Positions 5,468 through 11,882 of a stretch of 20,579 nucleotides of DNA are shown piece after piece. The translations under genes were made by a program, and so were the position numbers. How positions within the stretch are numbered: position 1 is the first letter of the stretch; every line of letters starts with the position of its first letter. This DNA comes from JBAYHA01 sp041666425 (lineage in GTDB: Bacteria > Patescibacteriota > Patescibacteriia > UBA11705 > JABHMO01): NCBI GenBank assembly GCA_041666425.1, contig JBAYHA010000013.1, positions 1 through 20,579 on the forward strand, in the 5' to 3' direction. The notes beneath the pieces were generated by a model. It saw nothing but the letters and a program-made list of their open reading frames with translations, searched no databases and had not been told where the DNA came from.

Positions 5468-6889
5468 TTATGACTTGGCGCGGAGCGCTTCGTCTTTGCC
5501 GAGAATAATAAAAAAATCTATTTCCGGTCCGGCGGTATCGATAATCCATTGGGGAATATTTTTGTTTTCAATCTGCACATTGTATTTGCCAAAAAGCAAC
5601 TGTTCTTGTTCGGAAAAAGAGTCGCTGGTCAGTCGGTAAATTTTTGTTTGTTCGAGATTTTGTTCCGGTGAATTGCCGATTTTCATGACACGAAATCCGA
5701 GCAGTTTTAATTCTTCTTGATTTTGCGAGGCTAGACCGGCTTTTTCTGTGCCGTTTCTTAGTTCGATATTGATTTGACGAGATTCTTTTTTGGCAGTTAT
5801 TTCTTGGTCGAAAATGTTTTTTGCTAGGAATTTTATGTTTGTCCAATCATTGGCTTTTGGCAAAAGGACATAAGCGCCATTCATATTCGAAGCAGAGAGG
5901 TAGCCGTTGGGCGAGTCATCGAGAACTTGGTTGATTGTTTTGGAAAAATCAATGGTTTCGGCCAATTTGGAAAATTTAATTATTTCCCATGGTTCGATAT
6001 CGGTGCGCAAATGATTGGCCAGTTCCTTGGAAAATTTATTGATTTTGTTTGGATTTAAGAAAAAACTGTATGAAAAAATTCTTTTTTTGACGGCTTCGAT
6101 AATTTTTTGTTGACGTTTGCTTCGGGCAAAATCAGATCCTTCGTTATTGTTGCCATGCCTTGATCGAGCAAACTTCAAAGCGGTATCGCCATCCATGGTT
6201 TGTAATCCATTTGAAAATGAAATAACTTGATATTTGTAGTCGTTGGTTGGATATTGAAAATCTGTAAAATCTTGTTCGACATTAACTTTGATTCCGCCAA
6301 GATCGTCAATTAATTTTTCGAAACCGGCAAAATCAATACGAATATAATAATGAATGGGGATATCAAAAACTTGTGAAACTGTTTCTTTGGCGAGAAGCGC
6401 GCCATTACCCTGATCTTTTTGTTCTCCAAAGTGATTGGCGTTATTGATTTTCCATTGGCCGTAGCCGGGAATTTCGACAAAAAGGTCGCGAGGAATAGAA
6501 ATCATTGCCAATCGGCGAGTGCTTGGTTCAAAACTGGCCAAAATCATGGTGTCGGTCAAATAAGGTCCTTCGTGTCCGGCTCCACCCATGCCAAGAAGCA
6601 AGATATTGATGCGGTTTTCATTTTCGCCTTTGAGCGTTCCACCATCTCCGGCCAAGCTGTTTAATTGTTTGAAAAAGCTCAAATTGCCGGCAAAAATTTT
6701 GCTCATGCTATTGCCGGTGAATAGGACTTGATAAGAAAAAACCACAAAAGCGATAATGAGGACTGATAGCAGGTAGATGATGAATTTACTTAACTTGAAT
6801 ATTTTTTTGCCTTTTGGTTGTCTTTCGCCATGCAATAAATTTATCTTTGGGTCAATTTTATGTTGTTCTTGATTATTTAAATTTAGCAT
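5468..6889 (-). CDS. LytR-CpsA-Psr (LCP) family protein with LytR_C domain
   Basis: LCP enzymes transfer anionic or other glycopolymers from lipid carriers to peptidoglycan outside the membrane. The 473-residue product has a cytoplasmic basic N-terminus, one membrane span (about 36-57), the LCP catalytic domain (about 93-260) and a C-terminal LytR_C domain (about 373-455, beginning INIELRNGTEKAG). Catalytic-domain landmarks are NILLLGMGG, YLTDTMILAS, SIPRDLFVEIP with the Arg and Asp that handle the pyrophosphate, and KFARSRHGNNNEGSDFARSKRQQ-like sequence near 229-250, given here only as landmarks. A promoter at 6928-6956 lies about 30 nt upstream. There is no Shine-Dalgarno sequence. It starts the LCP-der transcript. 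Its presence argues that the cell builds a wall with attached polymers. Confidence 0.93.
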   Translation of the reverse strand: MLNLNNQEQHKIDPKINLLHGERQPKGKKIFKLSKFIIYLLSVLIIAFVVFSYQVLFTGNSMSKIFAGNLSFFKQLNSLAGDGGTLKGENENRINILLLGMGGAGHEGPYLTDTMILASFEPSTRRLAMISIPRDLFVEIPGYGQWKINNANHFGEQKDQGNGALLAKETVSQVFDIPIHYYIRIDFAGFEKLIDDLGGIKVNVEQDFTDFQYPTNDYKYQVISFSNGLQTMDGDTALKFARSRHGNNNEGSDFARSKRQQKIIEAVKKRIFSYSFFLNPNKINKFSKELANHLRTDIEPWEIIKFSKLAETIDFSKTINQVLDDSPNGYLSASNMNGAYVLLPKANDWTNIKFLAKNIFDQEITAKKESRQINIELRNGTEKAGLASQNQEELKLLGFRVMKIGNSPEQNLEQTKIYRLTSDSFSEQEQLLFGKYNVQIENKNIPQWIIDTAGPEIDFFIILGKDEALRAKS

Positions 6890-6927
6890 AAAAATAAAAA
6901 TTGAAGCATTTTTTTTCTTCTGGCTTT

Positions 6928-6956
6928 ATTATATGTTAGTTTGCGATTTTGCGCAA
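6928..6956 (-). promoter_or_regulatory. Sigma70-type promoter of the LCP-der operon
   Basis: Read on the minus strand: TTGCGC (6956-6951), 17-bp spacer, perfect TATAAT (6933-6928). Transcription would start near 6921 and leave a leader of about 30 nt before the LCP start. Confidence 0.75.
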
Positions 6957-6959
6957 GGG

Positions 6960-6993
6960 TTGATTTTGACAAAAACTGGACTTATTCTATTTC
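6960..6993 (+). promoter_or_regulatory. Candidate promoter for the 7015-8035 gene pair
   Basis: Two overlapping readings are possible: TTGATT (6960-6965), 17 bp, TATTCT (6983-6988); or TTGACA (6966-6971), 16 bp, TATTTC (6988-6993). The -10 match is moderate in both. It is divergent from the LCP promoter, with the -35 regions close together. Confidence 0.4.
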
Positions 6994-7014
6994 TGTGCTA
7001 AGGTGTAGTTGTTT

Positions 7015-7332
7015 ATGAAAATCAAAGAAATTTTAAAGAAAATACTTGGTATTGCGGAAACGGTTAATTTTGCCGTTATCGGGGTGAATGGTTTGGATTT
7101 AGCAAAATTTCAGAATAGTTTGCACTATTTTTTTGATGAAGTCTTTTTTCATCAAGAAAAGTATCCCGAATATGATTTGCCAATGGTGGGAGTTGTTGTA
7201 ATTTTAGCTAATGATGGTCAAATGGCAAAAGGTGATTTTTCTCAGACAAAGATCACTGTTTCGTATGACAAGAAATTGACTGATGAAAATTTGATTAAAG
7301 AAAAATTAAGTAGGTTAGGAATTAAAATATAG
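7015..7332 (+). CDS. Hypothetical soluble protein, 105 residues
   Basis: The start is the ATG at 7015, with a modest Shine-Dalgarno sequence AAGGTG (7000-7005); a TTG two codons earlier is not needed. The product starts MKIKEILKKILGIAE and then alternates hydrophobic strands and charged segments (FAVIGVNGLD, MVGVVVILAND, KITVSYDKKLTDENLIKEKL). There is no signal peptide or membrane span, so it is probably cytoplasmic. The overall pattern suggests a small alpha/beta fold, but I recognise no family. It lies 31 nt before a lipoprotein gene on the same strand and probably shares its transcript and the terminator at 8069-8095. Confidence 0.75.
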   Translation: MKIKEILKKILGIAETVNFAVIGVNGLDLAKFQNSLHYFFDEVFFHQEKYPEYDLPMVGVVVILANDGQMAKGDFSQTKITVSYDKKLTDENLIKEKLSRLGIKI

Positions 7333-7363
7333 TTTTTTTTCTCAGGCATAGGAGGGAAAAGCC

Positions 7364-8035
7364 ATGAGAAAGTTTCTGCTCGGTTTGTCATTGTTGGTGG
7401 TTCTTTTTATCGCGAACAGTTGCGCCGAACAAGAACTGGAGGTTGATTCGGCCAGCTATGGGTTCTCCGAAGAAACATTGGAAAATGTTGTCAATGTGCA
7501 AGTTAATTTTGTTGATGAAGAAATTGTCTCTGCGAGTTTCAGTGATGGTACGGAGGTTTTTGGTCGAGAAGACTATTTGGTAAAGGTAAAAGAACTTTAC
7601 CAAAACGGTGGGACAATTGGTGAAGTTAGTTTTGCTGAATTTGAAAAATTTGGAGATTTGGAAATTCAGCGTGATCCACTAACGGTTAAGGTTCCTTTTA
7701 CAACTTATTACATTACTGTTTCTGCTCATTATGGTTATGTTAGTGGATGTATCAAAAAGAATGTTAACCATGTTAACTTCATTATTAATCAAGCGGGGGG
7801 TTCTTTGGTGATGGACTTGCATATTGCTGCGTGGACGACAAATGGGAAGCTTTGTATGGGGATATATAATAGTAAAAATGGTTGGTGTATTTCATTTTGC
7901 AGTCCGTCGTCGGCACAAATTTCTTCCGGAATAAAATCCGCAGCGATTGCTGTAGGGATTTCTGCCTCGGCTGCGGCGATTGTAGCTGCGGCGTTAACTC
8001 CCGTGGTAATAGGGTCTTTGTCTTTGGCTCTATAA
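7364..8035 (+). CDS. Lipoprotein with C-terminal Ala/Gly-rich hydrophobic tail
   Basis: 223 residues. The N-terminus MRKFLLGLSLLVVLFIANSC is a lipoprotein signal with the lipidated Cys at 20. An acidic N-terminal part (21-105) precedes a strand-rich middle and four more cysteines (129, 164, 175, 179). The end (about 187-223) is a long Ala/Ile/Val/Ser stretch, SAAIAVGISASAAAIVAAAL, able to enter a membrane. The combination of a lipid anchor and a hydrophobic tail is unusual. AGGAGGG at 7350-7356 lies 7 nt before the ATG, a very strong site. A terminator follows 34 nt after the stop. Small-xxx-small spacing in the tail suggests helix packing or oligomerisation (inference). No family is recognised. 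Confidence 0.85.
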   Translation: MRKFLLGLSLLVVLFIANSCAEQELEVDSASYGFSEETLENVVNVQVNFVDEEIVSASFSDGTEVFGREDYLVKVKELYQNGGTIGEVSFAEFEKFGDLEIQRDPLTVKVPFTTYYITVSAHYGYVSGCIKKNVNHVNFIINQAGGSLVMDLHIAAWTTNGKLCMGIYNSKNGWCISFCSPSSAQISSGIKSAAIAVGISASAAAIVAAALTPVVIGSLSLAL

Positions 8036-8068
8036 GTAAAGTTGGTTCTGTAAGATGACAAGATTTTG

Positions 8069-8095
8069 CCCGAAGTTTTTGCTTCGGGTTTTTTT
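8069..8095 (+). terminator. Rho-independent terminator after the 7364 lipoprotein gene
   Basis: The stem CCCGAAG (8069-8075) / CTTCGGG (8082-8088) with a 6-nt loop is followed by seven T residues (8089-8095). Confidence 0.9.
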
Positions 8096-8106
8096 ATTGG
8101 CTGGGA

Positions 8107-8135
8107 TTGACTTTGTGTTTTCTTTATGCTAATTT
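8107..8135 (+). promoter_or_regulatory. Candidate promoter of the 8266-9535 operon
   Basis: TTGACT (8107-8112), 17-bp spacer, TAATTT (8130-8135) preceded by TGC, an extended -10 element. The transcript would begin near 8142 and carry all three 21-bp palindromic repeats in its leader. Confidence 0.45.
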
Positions 8136-8178
8136 TAAATTTCTTATGAGGTTCTTTGAAAATTTAAAGTCCTGTCGA

Positions 8179-8241
8179 AAACCATATCGGATGATATGGA
8201 AACCATATCGCATGATATGGAAACCATATCGCATGATAGGG
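8179..8241 (+). repeat. Three tandem 21-bp units, each a palindrome
   Basis: Units lie at 8179-8199, 8200-8220 and 8221-8241. The core of each is CCATATC-(4 nt)-GATATGG, a 7-bp inverted repeat with a 4-nt loop; the third copy has one change (GATAGGG). The flanks (CCTGTCGAA before; GTCGAATGACGGG after) resemble the CCCTGTCGAATGACAGGG palindrome at 188-205. The array lies 12 nt before a strong Shine-Dalgarno sequence (AAGGAGG, 8254-8260). It could be a three-site operator or a row of RNA hairpins. Confidence 0.9.
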
Positions 8242-8265
8242 TCGAATGACGGGAAGGAGGCATTA

Positions 8266-8913
8266 ATGAAAGAAAGTAAAACATTTTTTTGTTTAATGTT
8301 GTTTTTGATAATTGCTGGTTGTAGTTTTGGGCTGTTGTATTATCTGCCGGCTTTGTTGGGGTTTTTGGTGATTGGATTTGGAATTGCTTTTATTTTTGAT
8401 CTCATGGACAACATTTTACTTGTTTTTCTTTTTGAATATTTGGCGATATTATTGGTCGTGATTATTGGTGTTGGAATCTTTTTTCGAAAAAAACGAAGGG
8501 AAATTAAGGATGTGGAAAAGGTTCGGGAAGATGTTTCAAGACCGTGGACAGTTGAAAGATACATAAATGATTTGAAACGGTTGAGAGATGATTATTCTGA
8601 TGAGATTCCAGAAAAAATGATTTCTGGAATGGATAAAAATAGGAAATTTAAAGTTCGTCGAAATTGGTGGCAGGGCTTTTTTTCTCTCTTTCACCTTGTT
8701 TTTGAAGATTTGGATGTTACTGATGTTTCAATAAAAAAAGAGGTGGATGCTTTGTATGAACAGTTTCAGAAAAAATTGAAAGTCTGGCGAGATTCGCATT
8801 ATAACAATGATTTGCACAAGACAACGCGTGAAGAAATTGACAAAGCCAATAATCTTTTGACTAGAACTATTGCGTATTTGGAAAATATAAAAAATGGAGG
8901 TTCGCATGAGTGA
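8266..8913 (+). CDS. Orphan multi-span membrane protein with cytoplasmic coiled-coil-like tail
   Basis: 215 residues. The N-terminal third is strongly hydrophobic, with about three membrane spans (residues about 6-26, 28-46, 50-73), followed by the basic stop-transfer FFRKKRR. The remaining 140 residues are charged and helical in character (VERYINDLKRLRDDY, KKEVDALYEQFQKKL, TREEIDKANNLL), suggesting a coiled-coil or helical domain on the cytoplasmic side. The start is the ATG at 8266, 5 nt after AAGGAGG; the longer frame from 8107 would translate the repeat array and is rejected. A Cys at 19 in IIAGC could be read as a lipobox, but the following spans argue against that. It overlaps the next gene by 8 nt. 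No family recognised. Confidence 0.85.
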   Translation: MKESKTFFCLMLFLIIAGCSFGLLYYLPALLGFLVIGFGIAFIFDLMDNILLVFLFEYLAILLVVIIGVGIFFRKKRREIKDVEKVREDVSRPWTVERYINDLKRLRDDYSDEIPEKMISGMDKNRKFKVRRNWWQGFFSLFHLVFEDLDVTDVSIKKEVDALYEQFQKKLKVWRDSHYNNDLHKTTREEIDKANNLLTRTIAYLENIKNGGSHE

Positions 8914-9181
8914 TGAAAATTTGCAAAAAAGTCCGCATTGGGAGCAAAGAAAAGATCAGCGGGTTTTTTCGCAAGATGAAATGTATGACGAGGGTTATCC
9001 GGCTAACAGTTTTATGGGAGATGGAAAAGTTTATGAAATTTTGACCAATCGTGGAGAAATTCATCAAGTGATTTTTGACACCAGTATGCGATATCGTGCC
9101 GAAGGTGTTTGTTGGCGAACAGTTGATGACAGAGAAATTTATTATCGAGAAAATGTTGTCGCTTGGCGGCAGATTATATAA
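8906..9181 (+). CDS. Hypothetical small soluble protein, 91 residues
   Basis: The start is the ATG at 8906, which overlaps the end of the previous gene by 8 nt and sits 5 nt after GGAGG (8896-8900); an ATG at 8894 lies before that site and is rejected. The product is polar with no signal or membrane span. It begins MSDENLQKSPHWEQRKDQ and later has KVYEILTNRGEIHQVIF and WRTVDDREIYYRENVVAW, a beta-rich pattern. The overlap implies translational coupling with the membrane protein upstream, so the two products may act together (inference). Function unknown. Confidence 0.8.
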   Translation: MSDENLQKSPHWEQRKDQRVFSQDEMYDEGYPANSFMGDGKVYEILTNRGEIHQVIFDTSMRYRAEGVCWRTVDDREIYYRENVVAWRQII

Positions 9182-9196
9182 TTTAAGGAGGGCAAA

Positions 9197-9535
9197 ATGG
9201 AAAATGATACTAATGAAGCGAAAAAATTGCGATTGGATGTTACTTTTCCTGCCGGTTTTCCGGAAAGTAGAGTGGCCGTGGTGGAAAGAATTATAATGGA
9301 TGTGTTGTCAAAAATTCGGGTGAAAGGTGGAGTGACTTGTTGGGCGGGTTTTTTGAAAATGGAAGATTTTCATCTTAGGTTTGTTAAGTATTCCAAGTCT
9401 CCAGAAAGTCCAACGTATTTTTATCAAGATTTTCGAGCGTTTGATTCGCAGGGAGCGAGAGCTTTGGTAGAGGAATTTGTTCGTGATTATAATGCGAATA
9501 ACGATGATGAAATTCGTCTGGCAATGACTTTATAA
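9197..9535 (+). CDS. Hypothetical small soluble protein, 112 residues
   Basis: It starts at the ATG at 9197 after the strong site AAGGAGGG (9185-9192), 15 nt downstream of the previous stop. The product begins MENDTNEAKKLRLDVTFPAG, continues with a helix-like VAVVERIIMDVLSKI, a Trp/Cys segment VTCWAGFL, and an aromatic strand (PTYFYQDFRAF). It ends in an acidic Asn/Asp-rich tail. No export signal is seen. It is the last gene of the second orphan operon; the terminator at 9634-9662 follows after 98 nt of AT-rich DNA with weak hairpins. No family recognised. Confidence 0.8.
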   Translation: MENDTNEAKKLRLDVTFPAGFPESRVAVVERIIMDVLSKIRVKGGVTCWAGFLKMEDFHLRFVKYSKSPESPTYFYQDFRAFDSQGARALVEEFVRDYNANNDDEIRLAMTL

Positions 9536-9633
9536 GAAGATGGTAAAAATTTTTCTTGACAAATAAGAAAATAGTTTAATTTGACAAAAATTGATTTTTG
9601 TAAGATTTTTTCAAAAATCATTGTTGTCATAGT

Positions 9634-9662
9634 AAAGATCGTCCTTGACGGTCTTTTTTTTT
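9634..9662 (+). terminator. Rho-independent terminator of the 8266-9535 operon
   Basis: The stem AAAGATCGTC (9634-9643) / GACGGTCTTT (9647-9656) with a tight 3-nt loop and one G-U pair runs into a T-tract ending at 9662. Confidence 0.8.
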
Positions 9663-9713
9663 ATTGAAAAAAGTGTTATTCTTATTTTGTCTAAAGAAAT
9701 TAAAACAAATAAA

Positions 9714-10304
9714 ATGTCTTATAAAGATAGTGGCGTTTTTGGTGAAGAACTTACGCCGGTGCAAAAAGTTTTGCAATTTATTATTGATTTATTAAAGGTA
9801 ATTTGCATTTCATTGGCGATTATTATTCCGGTGCGTTATTTCCTTATTCAACCTTTTTATGTAAAGGGCGCGTCGATGGAACCGACTTTTTATGATCATG
9901 AATATCTGATTATTGATGAAATCTCTTATCGATTAAAAGTTCCGCAACGTGGCGATGTTGTGGTTTTTCGTTATCCAAAAGAACCTTCACAATATTTTAT
10001 CAAGAGAGTGATTGGTTTGCCCGGAGAAACAGTGGAAATTTCCGATAATCGTATCTTTATTATCAAGGATGGCCAAAAAACAATGATTGAGGAAAATGAT
10101 TATTTGTCAGACGAAGTAAAAACTTATGGTAACAAAACTTGGACTCTCGGCGAGAATGAATATTATGTGATGGGCGATAATCGGGAATACAGTCTTGACT
10201 CGCGCGGATTTGGTCCGGTTAATAGAGAGTTGATTGTTGGTCGAGTATGGTTGCGTGGTTGGCCGGTTTGGCGCGCGGGGTTTTTTCCAAAGATAGAATA
10301 TTAA
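9714..10304 (+). CDS. lepB: Signal peptidase I
   Basis: This enzyme removes signal peptides from exported proteins at the outer face of the cytoplasmic membrane. The 196-residue product has one membrane span (about 19-47) and the catalytic dyad: Ser54 in GASMEPT and Lys97 in YFIKRVIGLPGE. Further family boxes are QRGDVVVFRYP (about 78-88) and VMGDNREYSLDSRGFGPV near residue 155. It is a short, single-anchor form like those of Gram-positive bacteria (often sipS). I chose the ATG at 9714; the longer frame from 9645 would start inside the preceding terminator. There is no Shine-Dalgarno sequence. It stands upstream of the exported surface proteins at 13175 and 15327, which are plausible substrates (inference). 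Confidence 0.95.
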   Translation: MSYKDSGVFGEELTPVQKVLQFIIDLLKVICISLAIIIPVRYFLIQPFYVKGASMEPTFYDHEYLIIDEISYRLKVPQRGDVVVFRYPKEPSQYFIKRVIGLPGETVEISDNRIFIIKDGQKTMIEENDYLSDEVKTYGNKTWTLGENEYYVMGDNREYSLDSRGFGPVNRELIVGRVWLRGWPVWRAGFFPKIEY

Positions 10305-10305
10305 T

Positions 10306-10337
10306 GAGCAACCGACCAACCGATCAACAGAGCAAGG
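10306..10337 (+). repeat. Degenerate 8-bp repeat array after the signal peptidase gene
   Basis: Four consecutive 8-bp units: GAGCAACC (10306), GACCAACC (10314), GATCAACA (10322), GAGCAAGG (10330). They begin 2 nt after the gene's stop. They belong to the same family as the cleaner arrays after hisS and yqeY. Confidence 0.7.
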
Positions 10338-10347
10338 AGTAAAGTTA

Positions 10348-10440
10348 CGAAACTACGAAAGGCTACGAAACTACGAAAATAGTAATTAACAACTTTTAAA
10401 TTTTTGTTTGTGTTTTTGTAGCTAGTATTTCGTAGTTTCG
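10348..10440. repeat. CGAAACTACGAAA inverted and direct repeats
   Basis: CGAAACTACGAAA occurs at 10348-10360 and 10366-10378, and its perfect inverse complement TTTCGTAGTTTCG at 10428-10440. The right arm could pair with either left copy. The related direct repeat TAGGTTCGTAGTTT lies upstream of rpsU (12017 and 12048). Confidence 0.8.
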
Positions 10441-10476
10441 CCTGCCTACGCCGAAGCGTAGCTCAGGCAGGTAGGC
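10440..10476. repeat. GC-rich hairpin CCTGCC...GGCAGG
   Basis: CCTGCC (10441-10446) pairs with GGCAGG (10466-10471), and TACGC (10447-10451) with GCGTA (10456-10460) around a CGAA loop, with GCTCA left as a bulge. It is markedly GC-rich against AT-rich flanks, and its core resembles the loop of the repeat at 1505-1579. Confidence 0.75.
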
Positions 10477-10499
10477 TTTTGTAGATTTGTAGTCAAACA

Positions 10500-10534
10500 C
10501 TTTATAAACTTTTAACTTTCTAACTTTATAAACT
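10500..10534 (+). repeat. CTTTATAAACT direct repeat upstream of hisS
   Basis: Two perfect 11-bp copies (10500-10510 and 10524-10534), 24 bp apart, ending 9 nt before the hisS ATG. They carry TATAAA and could serve as -10 elements; TTGTAG at 10479-10484 is a weak -35 at 18 bp from the first. The same family precedes pth. Confidence 0.65.
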
Positions 10535-10543
10535 CATTTATTT

Positions 10544-11881
10544 ATGCCACGAAGAAAAAAAGAAGAACTTCCACGAGAAGAAATCAAAAAAATAAAAACT
10601 CCGCCGTTGATTGACGGAATGCGTGATGTTTTGCCTAATGACGAAAAGTATTGGGACTTTGTCGAAGAAAGTGTTTGGAGTGCGGTGCGTGATTATAGCT
10701 TTCGCCGTGTTATAACGCCGGTAATCGAGAAGTATGATCTTTTTGCCCACACGATTTTTAAACAAAATGGTCAAGCGGAAAAAGAACTTTTCAGTTTTAT
10801 CGACAAAGGACAAAAAGTAACTTTGCGTCCCGAGGCTACGGCTTCTTTGGCACGTTCTTATATTATGCACAACATGTCCAATCAACTTCCGCCGGTCAAA
10901 CTTTATGCTTGGGGTCCGATGTTTCGCCAAGGCAAAGTGGATGACAACAAATTACGTCAGTTTCAACAAGTTTCTTTTTCCATTTTTGGTGATCCGACTC
11001 CGGCTATTGATGCGGAGTTGATAATTGTGGCTCATGCGCTATTGCGCAATCTCGGATTAGAAACGGAAATAAGAATCAATAGCCTGGGTTGTAATGTTTG
11101 TCGGTTGGAATATACCAAAGCTCTATCCGGTTATCTCAAGGCCAAGCGTGGAATGGTTTGTGCCGATTGTCGCAAAAGGGCACAAAAAGAGCCGTTAAAA
11201 TTTTTAACTTGCGAAAATGCCAAATGCCAAAAGATGCGTGAGGATGCACCGCAAACAATTGATTGGTTGTGCGATGATTGTCGTAATCATTTGTTCAGGG
11301 TTCTTGAATATCTCGATGAATTAAAAATTCCTTACAAACTGGATCCGACTTTGCTAAAAACTTATGATTATTACAACAAAACTGTTTTTGAATTAACTGC
11401 TTTGGATGACAAGGAGGCTGTGCCTCTTGGTGGTGGTGGGAGGTTTGATTATTTGACGGAAATGTTGGGAGGCGTTAGGACTCCAGCGTCCGGCTTTAGT
11501 TTGGGATTGGAAAGAGTAATCAATGAGTTAAAAAATAAAAAAGTGGAAATTCCGCCTCAAGAACCGCCTGATGTTTTTGTCGCGCAAATAAGTGAACAAG
11601 CGCGCAAACAGGTTTACGCTTTTTACGAAGAATTACGAAAAGAAAAAAAATTAATTGTGCGAGCTAATTTTTCCAAAGGAAATTTAAAAGCTCAATTGGA
11701 AATTGCCACAAAAGTAAAAGCTCGATTGTTATTGATTCTTGGCCAAAAAGAAGTGGCCGAAGGCACGATAATTTTGCGTGATATGGATAGTGGAATTCAA
11801 GAAGTGATCAATCGCAGTCGTGCGGTTAGAGAAGTCAAAAAACGTTTGCGTGATTTAAAAAAGAATGAGGATTTGGAGTGA
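10544..11881 (+). CDS. hisS: Histidyl-tRNA synthetase with divergent active-site motifs
   Basis: A class II aminoacyl-tRNA synthetase that charges tRNA-His. The 445-residue product has motif 1 and the His-binding LRPEATAS (94-101), motif 2 (GPMFRQGK, 124-131), a Cys-rich insertion with four Cys pairs (183/186, 206/209, 223/228, 243/246), the HisA box (YDYYNKTVFEL), GGGGRFDYL, motif 3 GFSLGLER (317-324), and a C-terminal anticodon-binding domain (about 340-430). Two departures from the family stand out. Motif 2 lacks the usual Glu of FRxE (Gly130) and the RPQxGRY loop. The catalytic Arg of the usual LVRGLDYY box is Lys272 (LLKTYDYY). The Cys pairs could bind zinc, as in some other bacterial HisRS (inference). 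No Shine-Dalgarno sequence. An array of 8-bp repeats follows the stop. Confidence 0.92.
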   Translation: MPRRKKEELPREEIKKIKTPPLIDGMRDVLPNDEKYWDFVEESVWSAVRDYSFRRVITPVIEKYDLFAHTIFKQNGQAEKELFSFIDKGQKVTLRPEATASLARSYIMHNMSNQLPPVKLYAWGPMFRQGKVDDNKLRQFQQVSFSIFGDPTPAIDAELIIVAHALLRNLGLETEIRINSLGCNVCRLEYTKALSGYLKAKRGMVCADCRKRAQKEPLKFLTCENAKCQKMREDAPQTIDWLCDDCRNHLFRVLEYLDELKIPYKLDPTLLKTYDYYNKTVFELTALDDKEAVPLGGGGRFDYLTEMLGGVRTPASGFSLGLERVINELKNKKVEIPPQEPPDVFVAQISEQARKQVYAFYEELRKEKKLIVRANFSKGNLKAQLEIATKVKARLLLILGQKEVAEGTIILRDMDSGIQEVINRSRAVREVKKRLRDLKKNEDLE

Positions 11882-11882
11882 G

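Noticed and set aside
8179..8241. Possible CRISPR array
   Set aside because: The 21-bp units adjoin with no spacers, there are only three, and no cas genes are visible.
8107..8265. N-terminal extension of the membrane protein gene through the palindromic triplet (KPYRMIW repeats)
   Set aside because: A strong Shine-Dalgarno sequence lies just before the ATG at 8266, and the extension would only translate the repeat.
9645..9713. Longer start for signal peptidase at 9645
   Set aside because: It lies inside the upstream terminator hairpin; the ATG at 9714 gives the usual N-terminal length.
10305..10543. tRNA or other structured RNA gene between lepB and hisS
   Set aside because: The hairpins are explained by repeats; I find no cloverleaf, and no rRNA-like sequence anywhere in the window.
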